NCBI GenBank assembly: GCA_933228675.1
Contig: OW121744.1
Span: 59,780,928-59,844,927 of the forward strand
Source of the DNA: Stomorhina lunata
Taxonomy: Eukaryota > Arthropoda > Insecta > Diptera > Rhiniidae
Direction of reading: 5' to 3'
DNA: 64,000 nucleotides
How positions within the stretch are numbered: the stretch's first letter is position 1; each line of letters opens with the position of its first letter. The notes below the pieces were generated by a model. The model ran no database searches, was not told the DNA's origin, and saw only the letters and a list, made by a program, of their open reading frames with translations. Positions 20,013 through 33,155 of the stretch are shown here, one piece after another. A program made the translations under genes and the position numbers.

Positions 20013-21287
20013 AAGAGTGTTCCAAAAAAAATATGCATTTACTATTTTAGACAAAATTTATCCATAGTGCAAGAAATAATTTATTTTTTGATCAAGTTAG
20101 TTTCTATAGATATGTCAGATACTATTATTTTAGAAATTATTAATTTTCAATAGTTATTTCAATCAAAATGGACTGCGAAAAAAAAGTTCGTGAAAATATA
20201 ATTAAAACTTTTCAAAAAAATCCGTCATGGACTTTTAAAAAAATAGCTAAAAATTTGAAAGTTGACCCTCGAACGGTTTCTAATGCCATCAGACGGTATA
20301 AGGAAAACCTGAGCATTGAAAGAAAACCTGGATCAGGGAGGAAAAAAGGTCCTACAGATATTGGTAAGGCAAAAGAAGTCGAGCGACTCTTTCGAAGAGC
20401 GCCTAACACTTCTTTAAGAAAAGCAGCTCGTACGGTGAAATGTTCTACGAATTTTGAACATAGAGTCAAAGCTTATGCTGGACTGAAGACATACAAAGTC
20501 CAAAAGGTTCCAGATTGCAATTCTATAAAGAACTTAGAAGCAAAAAAACGAGCGAAAAAATTGAAGTCTGATTTTATAAAAAAATACACCTGTTGTGTGA
20601 TGGATGATGAAACATACATACTGGCAGACTTTTCTCAACTTCCTGGTCAAGATTTTTATGTTGCTGATAAACGGGGCAATGTTCGGCAAGAGTTTCGCAC
20701 AAAAAACAAACAAAATTCCTTAAGAAGTTTCTCGTGTGGCAAGCTATTTGCAGTTGTGGCAAAAGAAGTAAAGTATTTGTGGCATCTGGCACAATAAACA
20801 CAGAAATTTATATAAAGGAGTGCCTACAAAAACGGTTGTTACCCTTTTTAAGAGAGCACAGAGTGACTACATTTTTTTGGCCCGATTTGGCATCATGCCA
20901 TTATGGAAAAAAGGCACTTGAGTCATACTCAAAGAATAATGTCATTTTTGTACCACGAGAGGCAAATCCACCTAACTGGCCAGAACTTCGGCCTGTGGAA
21001 AGGTATTGGGCTCTGGTAAAAAAGGAATTGAAGAACACAGGAAAGATTTCCAAGAACATGTCCGATTTTAAGCGCAGGTGGAACACATGCTCCAAAAAGG
21101 TATCAGAAGCAACTGTAAAATCTTTAATGGGAGGGTTTTCGAAAAAAGTCGATAATTTTGCAAAACCCGAGTACTAAGTAAACATTTTAATGCTAAATGA
21201 TTTTGCGTATTTTGTAGAGTTTTTATATTAAAAGGTTTGATTTTTATTTAAGAAAATCCAACTACAAATTTTATTTAGAGCACTCTT
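20013..21287 (+). mobile_element. DD37E Tc1/mariner-like element, nearly complete
   Basis: Terminal repeats AAGAGTGTTCCAAAAAAAAT and the complement of AAGAGTGCTCTAAATAAAAT, with TA target sites at 20011-20012 and 21288-21289. Length 1275 bp. It carries one transposase with a single frameshift. Copy 1-202 is another member of the family. Confidence 0.92.
20168..21177 (+). pseudogene. DD37E transposase with one frameshift
   Basis: Starts MDCEKKVRENIIKTFQKN. Residues 1-110 hold two helix-turn-helix parts (TFKKIAKNLKVDPRTVSNAI) followed by a basic GRKK stretch. The first catalytic Asp is in CVMDDETYI, the second in FFWPDLASCHYG, and the Glu in ELRPVERYW. There are 37 residues between the last two, the DD37E signature known from mosquito elements. 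The frame changes once, between about 20730 and 20797 (frames 20168-20797 and 20734-21177 overlap and align as one protein of about 336 residues). Only this shift separates it from an open gene. It would cut and paste its own element. Confidence 0.85.
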
Positions 21288-22387
21288 TATTATGATTGTA
21301 GTCAATTGTGTTAAGTGATTTTAAAACTAATTGGTGGTTTCTTAAGAGCTTTCGAATTAAATAAAAAATTAAATTTATAAAGTCTAACTTCTGTAAATTG
21401 AATCACCATTATCCTGAAAAAAGCTTCAACTTATGGAGACTTTAACTTTGGGAATCAAATTTAAAAGCGTTTAATTTAAAAACGAAATTTGCTTCAACTT
21501 ATGGAAAATTCAAGTAATAGAAGTTTAAATTAGAAAGTTCGACTGTAATTCTCTAAATTAAATATGAAATCTTTATTAATTAACTATTTCATGTCTATAG
21601 CTGATTTTGTGTAAATCGTGATAGCGACTATAACTTAAATGGTTCATACGCAGAGTCCAATTTTGGCATGATCATACTCCAACATGTCGAAAATAGAAGA
21701 GCAGTCAGTAAAGCTCTACCATTTCGGACAAATACAAATTTCGAATCAGTGCACAATAGAGCTCGAAATTTACAATAATGTTCAAACCTACAGCGTCTTT
21801 ATAAAAGAACATTTCAATAGTGCCACGGTTCATAATCCACATCAGCATTGGAGTTCCTGCAATACTTCTTCCGCTATTTACACAAAATACGGCAACTTTG
21901 CTTGTTCCATTCAAAAAGAAATGAGCTCGTCCAAGAACTTTCATACCCTTTCTTAACCAAGAATAAAAGTTGCTTAAAAATTAGGTGATATGAATAGAAA
22001 TTCAAATCTGCGACCCTTACATAAGTTTTGTGATTCTTTAATTTTGTCAGATCCGCTAATCAAAACTACAAAAGACCAACATTTAATCAAAAAGTTTTAC
22101 ATAAGTTCATAATTTCACTAGAATCCCAATTTATTACAGTTAATTGAAACATACTACAATAAATAATTTTTTGATAAAACCAAATACGAATTATAGCGCT
22201 ATACATATATCAAGTTAAAGCGAAGATTATCATCTGAACAGAAACACATTTTTCAGTTTGTTTCTTTTTTTACCCAGTTTTTTTTTTAGGGGATTAAGGG
22301 GATTCAAAACACTTTAAAATAAACTAAAGCTTATTTAAACAACTTGGCACAGGTCTTATTAAAAAGGGTTTTTCAAAAATCATAATA
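21288..22387 (-). pseudogene. Degenerate mariner transposase fragment in otherwise gene-free DNA
   Basis: At 21705-21944 the minus frame reads GRAHFFLNGTSKVAVFC...GTPMLMW, which resembles the DEAHFxLNG...NKQNCRIW...ETPMHP block around the first catalytic Asp of rosa-like transposases. The Asp itself is lost (GRAHF). Nothing else is recognisable in this interval. Confidence 0.4.
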
Positions 22388-22870
22388 AGGCATTTACATT
22401 ACCTCAAAATCTAGTACTTACGAGATTTTCTTCAAAATCTAGTTGATTTTGACTGTTTTCCCATACAAAAATAAATCTAGCTACGAAGTAGATTTTGGCA
22501 AAATCTACTTGAAATCTAGTAGTACTTATTGATGCAACCATGTTTTTCTTCCAAAAAGTACTAAAAAATACTATGCTGTGTAAATCAAAATAACATTTCA
22601 ATTGAAAAGGAATCAAAACAAAAGAAAAAAGTGAGCTTATTCTTGCTGAAAAAAATTATAAAATAAATAAATTAAACTAAATTTTAATTAAAAAAATTAA
22701 TAGAAAAGAAAAATAAATTAAAAATCAAACATAATTTGAAAATACATAATTCCTTCGTTTTATTTGTGTCAAGTAATTCTGTTATGAAATCTAGCTCACG
22801 TCAAAAAAATGTAGTGTAAACGGAGTAGATTTTATCAAATCTACTAAATTTTAGAGTAGTGTAAATTGCC
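22388..22870. mobile_element. MITE with AGATTT/AATCTA-rich ends
   Basis: The left end GGCATTTACATTACCTCAAA and the complement of the right end, GGCAATTTACACTACTCTAA, form imperfect inverted repeats. TA lies on both sides (22386-22387, 22871-22872). The inside repeats the motif AAATCTAGTA/TAGATTT several times in both orientations. No coding capacity. Confidence 0.7.
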
Positions 22871-22889
22871 TATAAGATGTAAAACATTT

Positions 22890-23060
22890 TATTAAGAAGT
22901 TTTACATAAGTGTATTGCACTAAAATCCCATCTAAAAAAACTGTTGGTTGGTCCAAGCTATTCTCAAAGCGTTTCGATGGTTGGTTAGGCCATCATAATG
23001 GGAGGAGTATCCCTAATTCAAGAAAGATCTAAAACCAAGGATTATGTCTATTTTGCGAGA
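22890..23060. repeat. Dispersed repeat, family X, deleted copy
   Basis: AGTGTATTGCACTAAAATCCC, GTTGGTTGGTCC, AGCGTTTCGATGGTTGGTTA and GTATCCCTAATTCAAG correspond to the blocks of 6420-6660 in reverse. The TTATTACAATTATT section is missing. Confidence 0.5.
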
Positions 23061-23689
23061 CAGAAAAAATTCCATCTGTATTACAAATTAACAACTTTTC
23101 TTTCAATTGCAAAATAGAATTGGCTTTATTAAATAACACTTAAGAACATTTTTCCATCTTGGAAAAATAATATATCGTCTTCCGACGCATTCTCTAGTAA
23201 ACACCTATTTACCCGCTGATAACACCAAATAAAGAACATACTTATGTACGTTTTGTGCTATGAATATTTTGATTTCCAATACGCGGTTTTTAAACATGTA
23301 ACCAAAAAATGGAGGTGGTATAAAGAAGGGTCACGTTTGAAACTCACAAAATAATGCTTTAAGAAATATTCTGGATCTGTACGAAATTCCAATACAATTT
23401 AGTGAAGTTCGTCTGTCAAACCAAATTTTTCAAATTATTTTCTCATTAATATGAAAACTTTAGTATTTGAGACCATACACTCATCTACTGTTTGTGCAAC
23501 TACAACAGACAATACAATTTTAGTACAATTTCAATATATACATAATTTTATAAAAATCAAAACTTTTTGATCTTTTGTACAACCAACTCCAACACACACA
23601 ACGACCACACAAATGTTGCAATTAGCTTTACAATCGTGTCAAGTTTTATCAACTGTCGCAGCGTCTTTGGCTTCCATTTAGGGCCTTTA

Positions 23690-23812
23690 CTCGAGTAATG
23701 TTTGCTCGATTAATCAGAAAAATTACATCGATTAATCACTCGGGTAAATTAAAAAGGCTAATTTGAGTAATTTTCCACGAGTAATCAAGTTACTCGAGTA
23801 AAAACATTTTAA
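23690..23812. mobile_element. Small palindromic MITE
   Basis: Starts TTTACTCGAGTAATG and ends CAAGTTACTCGAGTAAA. Its interior repeats ATTAATC and GAGTAAT. About 120 bp, no coding capacity. Confidence 0.6.
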
Positions 23813-24589
23813 TACCATAGAATAGTATAGCAGCGAACGGAGCAAAACTAAGAAGGCCAATAGGGATCCTAAGCTACTCAAAGCTAATTAGCGTAAATCG
23901 GTGAAGAAGCAGAGGCGTGGATAATAACAAACGTACGGCTCTACCAAGAATACTCGTATCTTAGGAATTTTTTCAAGTTTTATTCAATGAGGCGAAGCTG
24001 AAAGTTCAACAGTAGCCAATTAGGAGTGGCCTTTCTCATAAAGATGACAAACGGGTATCTTGCTAAGAAGAGGAAATTAGTCAAGAACCACAGTCATAGC
24101 GTAGCTAAGTTTGAAATAATTTACGGTTCTACCAAGAAGATTATGGTAGTTTTCTTAAGTTTCATTTAAAAAGATAAAGCTAGAAGCACACGAGCATAGC
24201 GTTGCTAAATTGGATGTATTCATTTCTGGCAGATATTTATATAGAAAACATTCTCACAATCAAGATCTAAAGCGACTGTGGAAAATATGGTGTATATGAC
24301 TTTATTGACCATGTTTAGAAGAGTAATATCAGTTTAATTTTTACTATCCTGCGAATCCTTTTGTTCTTGTGCTTTATAATACCTTTTCTCAAATTATTTG
24401 TCACTTTTCCGCCAAACCAATATCCGAGGTTTTAATAATTATGTAAATGGAATTGTGTACATTTTTAAAAATTCTGCTAGTATTAAGACATTTAATTATG
24501 GTGGTTACATATCTAAATCTTAATTTTTGTAATGCATATGATCTCAATCACATCCTTTTGAGAACAGATCGCCCTGCTTATTTCTTTGG
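23813..24589. other. Gene-free stretch
   Basis: No gene. A loose direct repeat (ACGGCTCTACCAAGAATACT near 23935 and ACGGTTCTACCAAGAAGATT near 24122) is the only structure seen. Confidence 0.4.
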
Positions 24590-25530
24590 CTAACAAAGCA
24601 ACAATGTTTTTATAGAAGTTTTACTCTAGTGTATTGCACTAAGAACCCAATTTATTACAATTATTTATAATTGTAGTAAATACACTCAGGAAATTATTAC
24701 AGTAACGGATTGTATGTTGGTTAGGAAATTTTCGGTTATGTTGTTTTCAAATGAATATTCAATTAAATTTATATGAAAATTGATTTTTAACATATTTATA
24801 CATTTGTTTAAAAAACAACCTACAAAAAAATACTGAAAATCCGTAACATTTGAAAATATCAGTTGTTTAGTTTTTATAATTTTTTTCAATTATTGTATCA
24901 AATATAATTCGTATTTGTTTAATTATTGGTTTTCCTTAAGTGTCTTAGGTTCGCTTACTGAAGAAACTTTTTATAATACTGGCCGCCTATCACGGAGTAT
25001 GGCCTATGCAAACAACAAACTTTGTTTTGTCTGTTTGGTTTTTTGATGCCTTAAATGGTATAATCTTTTTATGGTTTCGTCTTTTATGTTACGTTAATCA
25101 CAAAACAAATGAAAATTGTCCGTTTTACGGAAATTTTACGTAGTTTTTTACCATTCAATTTTTTAAAAATAAATGAAAATTTCCGTTTTTTATACTAAAA
25201 ATGTAGTTTAAATTTTTGTCAGTAATTTTTTTGAAAACAACTGAATATTCCGTTTTTAAAACTGAAAATGTAGTTTAAATATTTGTCAGTTAAATTTAAA
25301 TGAAATATTTATTGAATTTGAATGAAAAATCAGTTGACCGGTTTTTAAATGAATATTCATTCATTTCAAATTACATTTTAAGTTAATTTTACTTACATAA
25401 TATTCTGAGTGTAGTTTTTTGATAAAGCCAAAAAAATGTTGGTTGTTAAACCTTTCCTCCACGCGTTTCGATGGTTGGTTTTCTAGATAGAGCGAAAACC
25501 ACACATTATAATACGAATTATTGTCCAACA
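24590..25530. repeat. Dispersed repeat, family X, split by a CACT element
   Basis: The left half (24590-24682) carries AGTGTATTGCACTAAGAACC and TTTATTACAATTATTTATAA; the right half (25412-25530) carries GTTTTTTGATAAAGCC, AAAAATGTTGGTTG and GCGTTTCGATGGTTGG. Copy 6420-6660 has the two halves joined. Confidence 0.7.
24683..25411. mobile_element. CACT-ended non-autonomous element (729 bp)
   Basis: Begins CACTCAGGAAATTATTACAG and ends ATTCTGAGTG, with TA at 24681-24682 and 25412-25413. The empty site in copy 6420-6660 reads AAATAGTTTTTTG (complement), showing that TA was duplicated. The inside repeats TGTAGTTTAAAT and TTTGTCAGT. Its ends match the larger element at 41553-43409. Confidence 0.8.
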
Positions 25531-26003
25531 AATATCAACATTTGGCTACTACTGACTACTGACACCAATAAGCACCTTTGACCTCACCTTCAAGCGGTCG
25601 TGAGGCCTCAAAATATACTTTAAATCACCCAAAACAAATATAAAATGTATAAGTACTTAGAAGGTCAGATGGAGTAAAGTACATCTTACACCGCTTGAAA
25701 ATCCAAGGTACACTTCATGACCAGAACATCAAGAGCATTGGATTCCTTAATAGTTATACCCCCTATTGAGTATTGAACCTGGCATTGAACTCTACCTTGT
25801 TTAAACGACTCCAGTTATTGAAATCATGTCAGATTTTAATGTATCATTAATTTTTTTGTATAGTGATTCAATCTCAAAGAGACTTACCCCTAATTCATGT
25901 ACAAATTATTAAAATATCAAGGTCTTATAGCAGGAATTTTGTATTATACTTTAAATAATAACTGAATATGTACGAATGACATATCTCTGGCTTAAAATGC
26001 AAA

Positions 26004-26804
26004 GGCACTAAGTCCACTTTCTCTAGAAATTGAGATTTTAATGCAATAACATAAAATTAGTAAAAACACATTGTTTACAAAGAAAAAAATACACTTATCT
26101 CATTTGTTGTTGCTTTTTTGTGCTGATGAGCAAAAGCACTAAGTCCAACTTTTTGAAAGAAAAATCTCTAAGTCCATATAAAAAGTGTAGTTAAATAACG
26201 TTTTAAAAAATAAAATTCTTAACCAGGAAACAGAGAAAAATCTGCCAAGACCTATGTTTAATCATCCATTACACAGCACTCTCGATTATAAAAAAAAGTC
26301 TTTCTGAAAAATTTTGACCCTCTTTTAGACTCCAAATTTCGACGCAATCATAGGAGTTCCAAATGGTTTTTATAGCAACTCTGATGATTCAAACGAGTTA
26401 TCAACCAAAAATAACACTCGCAAGAAAAGGGTTAGAGTTAAAAATTTATCTTGGTTTTCGGCAAAAATTGAATTCGTAGAAAAAAAGGTAAACGATACAT
26501 TTTTGAAGAGCAAAGAGCAGGAATGTTTGGGATTATAAAAAGGCAAAAGATTCAAGAAATATACGAGTAGAAGAAATTTACTGGTTGAGAAGTTCTAAGA
26601 AAAAGATATAAGTCCGTGAAAAAATTAAAACTAATCAATATAAAAAGCTCTAAGTCCAAAAAATACTTATAATTTATTTGTTTCTTTTCACACAAAAACA
26701 AACACAAAAAAAATTGCATTTACAGAATTCAAAAATATTCACGCAAAACAATTTTGATTGGTTTTTGTCTCTCCCGTAAAATCTTAAAATATGGACTTAG
26801 TGCC
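26004..26804. mobile_element. DNA element with iterated CTAAGTCC motifs
   Basis: Left end GGCACTAAGTCCAC, right end the complement of GGCACTAAGTCCAT. The motif CTAAGTCC or TAAGTCC recurs inside near 26130, 26168, 26608 and 26650. No transposase. No clear target duplication. Confidence 0.65.
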
Positions 26805-27925
26805 TATGTATGTTAAGCGATATGTATATATAGCTTTTATCTGCAAAAGAATATATAGGATTAAAAGTTTGATATACATAGAAGGTCGTTTCAAAATGTA
26901 TAGAAAACAGAAGGAAAATAAACCATTAATGACTCTTAAAGGGCGATCTTTTAAAGGGTCGACATAAATCGAGAAAAGTTATTATGTCTAAAGCCACAAA
27001 CATTGAGTACCATTTTTCCGAAAGTTAGGCTAATTGGCACTGTTTCAGGAATAATATCGGAGGATTAATTTTTGCGCTGTGGTTCGCTGAAACCCTTTCG
27101 CCTGAGCGGACTTAGGGAATATTATTGGCATGATTACTGATACTCTCTCAAGTTTTAGTAGTGGTTGATTCTTCTTCTGTTATCCTTGACTCCCAATGGA
27201 GCATCGGGCCTCAAGTTAATTGGTTGATTGCTGTCCGGTAAATTTGTATTTTGTATAAATAAACCAGCCAGAATGTTAACTTTGCCAACAGTGCCAGTGA
27301 AGATTTGGCCACTCTTAAAGAGAGTAAAATGAACTTGCATTGACCTTTACTCTTTTAATGACCAGAAGCTTTTACTAGTCCGTTAGAAAGTTTGTAAGAT
27401 ACCGATGCCTTTTTCATTGCAAATCATTAACGTTAGAGGTATATGAATAACGAGAGCATTCTTTAGTCGACAGAATCTGTTATTATTGGTGACTGCTTAT
27501 AGTCGTTTTATCCTAAAACTTTGTATAATAACTTATACATATGCATATATAAATGGTTGATTCGAACTCAAAAATATTTTCACTTTTGCCCTCAAGTCAA
27601 ATTTACGCCAAAAATACAAATCAAAATTCTAAGAACATCACAAATTTCCTAAAACACAGTAAAACGTTTTAAACATCTCAATAAATATAGATAATAAATA
27701 TTAACTAATAGAAACGTGACATTTTAATGATAACCTGCCGTTCTAATGAATTATTATTTAATACCAACTAAACACCAAGATCAATTTAAGATTATCAGTT
27801 AAAACTAATAATAAATTCAAAACTTAATTAAAAACATCAATCAAAACTTTTTGATTCAAAAGAAAGAAAAAATATTCGTGAAATAATTTCATGAAATTTT
27901 TTTGTTTGTACATATTTTTAGACCG
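26805..27925. other. Region upstream of the cuticle gene
   Basis: No gene. A scrap of RTE-like LINE C-terminus lies at 27170-27215 (minus; LRPDAPLGVKDNRRR). A TATA-like CATATATAAATGG at 27543-27555 could be a promoter of the cuticle gene, but no clear donor follows it. Confidence 0.4.
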
Positions 27926-27930
27926 AGATC

Positions 27931-30900
27931 ATGAATTCAATTGTATTTGTTGCCCTTTGCTGTATGACCGTTGTAACGGCTCAACGCGGTATTCCACCAC
28001 CACGTGGAAATACTTTCGATGCCAATGCTGTGATACTCAAACAGGATTTTAATTTGAATCCAGATGGTTCTTATAACTACAAGTAAGTACTTAGTTTAAA
28101 TATATAAAACATAAAAGACAATTTAACTTAAATCAAACAAAACGCCCATTTAGCTGAATAAACAAAAGACAATAAAAAAATCGAAAGAACACACCTATTC
28201 ATTCACCAAAATTTGAATTGAAGACAAAAATTTAGTCAAGAAAATTTCAAAATATTTGGCCTTTTATGAAAAACATTATTAGATGGCAAAAACATTTTTC
28301 GCCTAAACACTTGTAGTATGCAAATACTTTGTGAATGTTTCAGTTTATGCTAAATTTTTAAGTTAAAGCCTTTTTTATTTTACTATGTTTTTCGCCTTTT
28401 GCTTAAATTTACATAATATTTCTGAGATCGTTTTTAATGTCACTAATCTAATTTAATTATTTTTTTGTTCAATTTAAATTTTTTTCTTACAGTTATGAAA
28501 CTAGCAATGGCATACGTGCTGATGAAGCTGGTTACCTTAAGAATGCCGGCAATCCCCAATTAGAAGCTCAGGTAATTATTTTATATTTGGCTGATTTTCA
28601 TAAGAACTTAAAAATAAGTTGAGAGGCTATTGTTTCGCTTTTCTGTCTTCGTGTCTGTAATCAAAAATGTGACCCAAATTTGAGATCTCTTTAGGTACTA
28701 TATGCCAAAGTGTTACTTGTTGTTTGCTTAATTGAGATGCAATCAGTTTCAAAATTGACAGGGCGGTATTTTCAAAAGATTTTTTGAACCTAGACAAGAT
28801 GGTTAACTATTTTTCATAGCATATGTTAAGGCTGGTAAATAAAAAATAAAAGCTTTTGCCATATAAACAAAATAAAGCAGAACTATAGTATAATTTAGGG
28901 AGTGACTTAAATTAATTCGCCTTGATGATGCCAGATGTAAAAAATATTTGCAAATAAAAAACGCTTAAATATTTAAAAATGTAATTTTGTAATTTTTTTT
29001 TTAATTTTTACACATCGATCGCTTGATTAACAATTGGGCTAAAAGTTTATATATGACAAAAGCTTATAAATGAAAAAATGGTAAAATGAAATTTGATTTT
29101 GTTACTATATAGATAAAAACAAATCGTTCTATGTTATAGAACGATTTGTCCTAATACTCAAAAGAGGCCTTAACTTCTGGTTGATTACGATTCTCAAAAT
29201 TATGATTTCGTTGTTGTTTTTGGCAGATTGTGATCCAGGGATGCCAAACGTGGTACAATTATACTTGTTTTTGATACACTTTAAATCTGATTGGTACCGT
29301 GGTATAATTTATAAAACTTAATTTTTTTAATGTGCCCGAGACGATTGTTGAGGATTTAAAAATGGTTAACGTATCCACAGTTTAACTTTGAGATTCTAGT
29401 TTTTATTTTGCCATAGGAGCAAAATCGCCGCATTCGATATCGATCGAAATGTAAGATATTTCAGAAAAATTTGTGCAGCATATTTTTAGGATAATCTAAA
29501 TAATATAAAACATATCTGTGGCTTGGTGCTAAAAGGGCCAATGCCAGTTTTCAGTTGTTTTGAGTTAGTCATTGCATTAGGTTCTTCTGTTTACTCTCTT
29601 TTATTTTGTTCCATCAGCAAATCTTTAGCTCATCCCAGAACAGCTTCATAAGAAATTTAAGGGACAATGTCACTCTAAACTCATCTAGAATTGTTAGTGC
29701 TAAAAGAGCCCATGTCGACATTGGCCCTATTATCATTAACATTTTTTTTTTTTTAATAAAATCTAAATGTTAAAAAGGCCAATGTGAACAATTTATTTTA
29801 TATCTTGTTTTAGCAATTTTATACCATATGTTATTAGATATATCCTTTAAATTCAATAATATTTGTAGTAACATAACAAACAGTTGCTAAATATTACTGT
29901 TTTTTTTAATCAATTTTTTCTTGTAAAAGGGCCAATGTAAAAAAAATAAAAATTAGTTAGTGCCTATTTTTTTCTTAATTTGGATCTTTTTCAAAGAATT
30001 GATACCATTTCCTCTATAGGATCATAATACATGTCTAACCCAAATTTTATGAGCGAATCTTGGAAATTAGCTGAGCTGTAAGGAAAACAAAATCTTATAA
30101 AAATTTAATTTCTAATTTTCTCAAAACAAAACAAGTTTTTATAATATTGGCCATTTTAGCACCATAGCATATAAGGATCACTACGTTGTAACTTATTTGA
30201 AGGTCCCTGATAGTAAACGAACTTTATTTAAACTAAATGTTTTGACAAACAAATGGATGTTTAGATATCAAATATTACTCAACTTTTTGCAAAACAAATT
30301 ATTTTGAAAATCCCTAAGGTATGTTACACAATATTTGCTTAGTTTTAGTCTGAGTTTTCGATCGATATCGAATGAAACGGTTTGGCCCCAGGTTGGTTAC
30401 ACAAACCATGAACCGCCGTGGTATAGCAGGTTAGTCATCCGCCAAGCATACAAGAGGTCCCAAGTTCGATCCCTGACCAGACCCACTGTACAAAAAAAAA
30501 ACAGCTAGCCACTGGTTATTGAGTATTAGGCTATGTATAACTTCTCTAACTTATGCATTTGCCGTTCGGAGCCGGAGTTAAAACGTAGTTCACTTTCAAT
30601 GAGTTTAAAAATAGAATCGGATGCAGCTCATTATCTGAGAGAAGTTCTCCTTGTTCCAATTGGAATGTCGTGAGAATTGAGTATATATGTATGTTGGTTA
30701 CAGAAAAAAAAGTTATAACCATTTTTTAGTAGCAGCTGTCATCAGCCACCTTATCGATAATTCTAATGGTCCTTATTCAAGTTTTGAGACTTAAAGAGAA
30801 GGCGATCTTGTCTAAGTATGAATCAGCATTTTTACAGACTTAAGCATTTTTATTAATTGATCTGTTATCGCTGCAAGAGTATTTGTAAATTTACATCTTG

Positions 30901-33101
30901 CTAGAAGTACCAAATCGTTGGCGTATGCTACCACACCAATTCCAGTATTGGTAAATTCAAGTAAAATTCCATTAGCGTAAGGATCTATAACGTTGGTGAA
31001 TTAGCTCTGCCTGGCGGTGTATCTCTAGTAGCAATAGCTTCTACTACTGTCCAATAACATATCATATTCTGCCTGGGTTCGAGCCCTGCTCAGGGCAAAC
31101 ATCAATTTCAGTAATTATTAATTTCCTTAATAAAATTGATAAGTAACACAGCATTCTCCATTGGCCGTATCTCTACAGAAATAACACGCCGTCGATTTAA
31201 AAGAAATAGAATTGGTTGTAAAACAAAAAGCTTAAATAACTCGTCTATTTTACAAAAGAAGAAGCAACTTCACTGTTTTAAAACCAGTCATAAAGTGCAA
31301 TAACAGTATTGAATAATATAGATCTTTATCACTCCATTTCACCACCTTTCATCTCTCTACTATCCCCTTTCCAAAGAAGGTTACCTAATTTGTTACATTA
31401 TGGAATTTAAATAACTTTTTGTAAAGTTTATCGTCACCTGAAATGCAAAAGTTAGTAACTAACTCAAAAATTAAAATTGATTTCTTTTATTGATTATGAT
31501 ACAGCAACCCATCCATTTATCTACAAAACATCATCCAAATCTATCTACAAAATTGTTTATGCATATGCTCAAAAACAGCGATTTTATTCACTAAAAACAA
31601 AAAGTTTAAACTTTTGCTCAAAATTTGTGCAGTAGTTAAGCCCTTTTATATATTTAGTACCTGGTTGACCGAGCCTTGCTCGGAGCTTTATGATAAGCAT
31701 TTTGAGGCAAATTTTAAAGTTTTTATATATTTTATTTTATACAGTTACAGTTTAACTCATTTTAAATAATTTTGAAAATTGGTCATACCAACAGAGACCT
31801 CAGTCGACCCATGCGCAACAACTTTGCTAAAGATTATAGTCTGATCAAATGCACAGTTTACGATTTAATTAATTTTGAGTAGTTTTCAGTGGCGCCGCCT
31901 GAAGATTTAATTCACTTATTGTCTGATCAAGTGCACAGTTTACGATTTAATTCATTTTGAGTAATTTTCAGTGGCGCCACCTGTCGGACTTTGGTCATTC
32001 CAATTAATAAGCCTTCGTCGGATTATCCGCAATAACTTTGCTAAAAATTATAGCATGATTAAATGTACGTTTACGATTAAATTGACTTTAAGTAAATTTC
32101 AGTGGCGCCACCTGTCGAAATTTCTTCATACCAACTAAGAAACCTTCGTCGGCTCATGTGCAACAACATTGCAAAAGATTATAGCATGATTATATGTACA
32201 GCTTACGATTAAATTGACTTTGAGTAATTTTCAGTAGCGCCACCTGTCGGAAATTATTCACACCAATTAAAAAGCATTCGCCGGCTCATGCGCTACAGCT
32301 TTGCAAAAGATCATAGTATGATCAAATGTACAGTTTACGATTTAATTAATTTTTGGTAATTTTCAGTGGCGCCACCTGTCGGAAATTCGGTTTACCAACT
32401 TAAAAACCTCCGCCGGCTTATCCGCAATATCTTTGCTAAAGAGCATAACATGATCAAATTCACAGTTTACTATTCTATAAAGAACATACATACAGACAAA
32501 CATTCATTTGTTTTAAAGTTATAACATTACTAATTTTTTCCCCTTTTTATCCAATAATTTCAAAAAGTTCCATATGCATAATTGGTACTACTTTGGTACC
32601 AATTGAATTCGGTACATTTTATTAGAAAGCAGTTAACATAATTTTCCTATTCATATTACTTTTGTAGATGTTAAGTTATCAGTTTATCCCTCTTTTACAC
32701 ATTTTGGCCACAAAATCAAAAAAGTACCAAATACGTGTTCAATATTTCTTTCACATCTATTGATTGCAGTACAAAGTTTCTTTCTATATTCCTTAGTTTA
32801 AAATATAAGAGTGTGTTAAAAAGGTACCAAAAAAACTATTTTCACCCTTTTGTACCCCTTATCGGACATAGTTTCAAAAAAGTACCAAACACCTGTCCGT
32901 TTATTTTCATAGCTGTTTAAAACGTAATTTAAATTTTGTTTCTATACCTATTACTTAAGGAGATATAGCGTTTTCGATTTTTTCCCCCTTTTCAAAAGTC
33001 CCTTCTTCTTCGACCTATACATCAAAAAGGATACCCACTGTCCAAATTTTATCAAAATCGTTAGAGCCGTTTTCGAGATAGTCATTCTATATATATATAT
33101 A

Positions 33102-33155
<54 letters not shown>

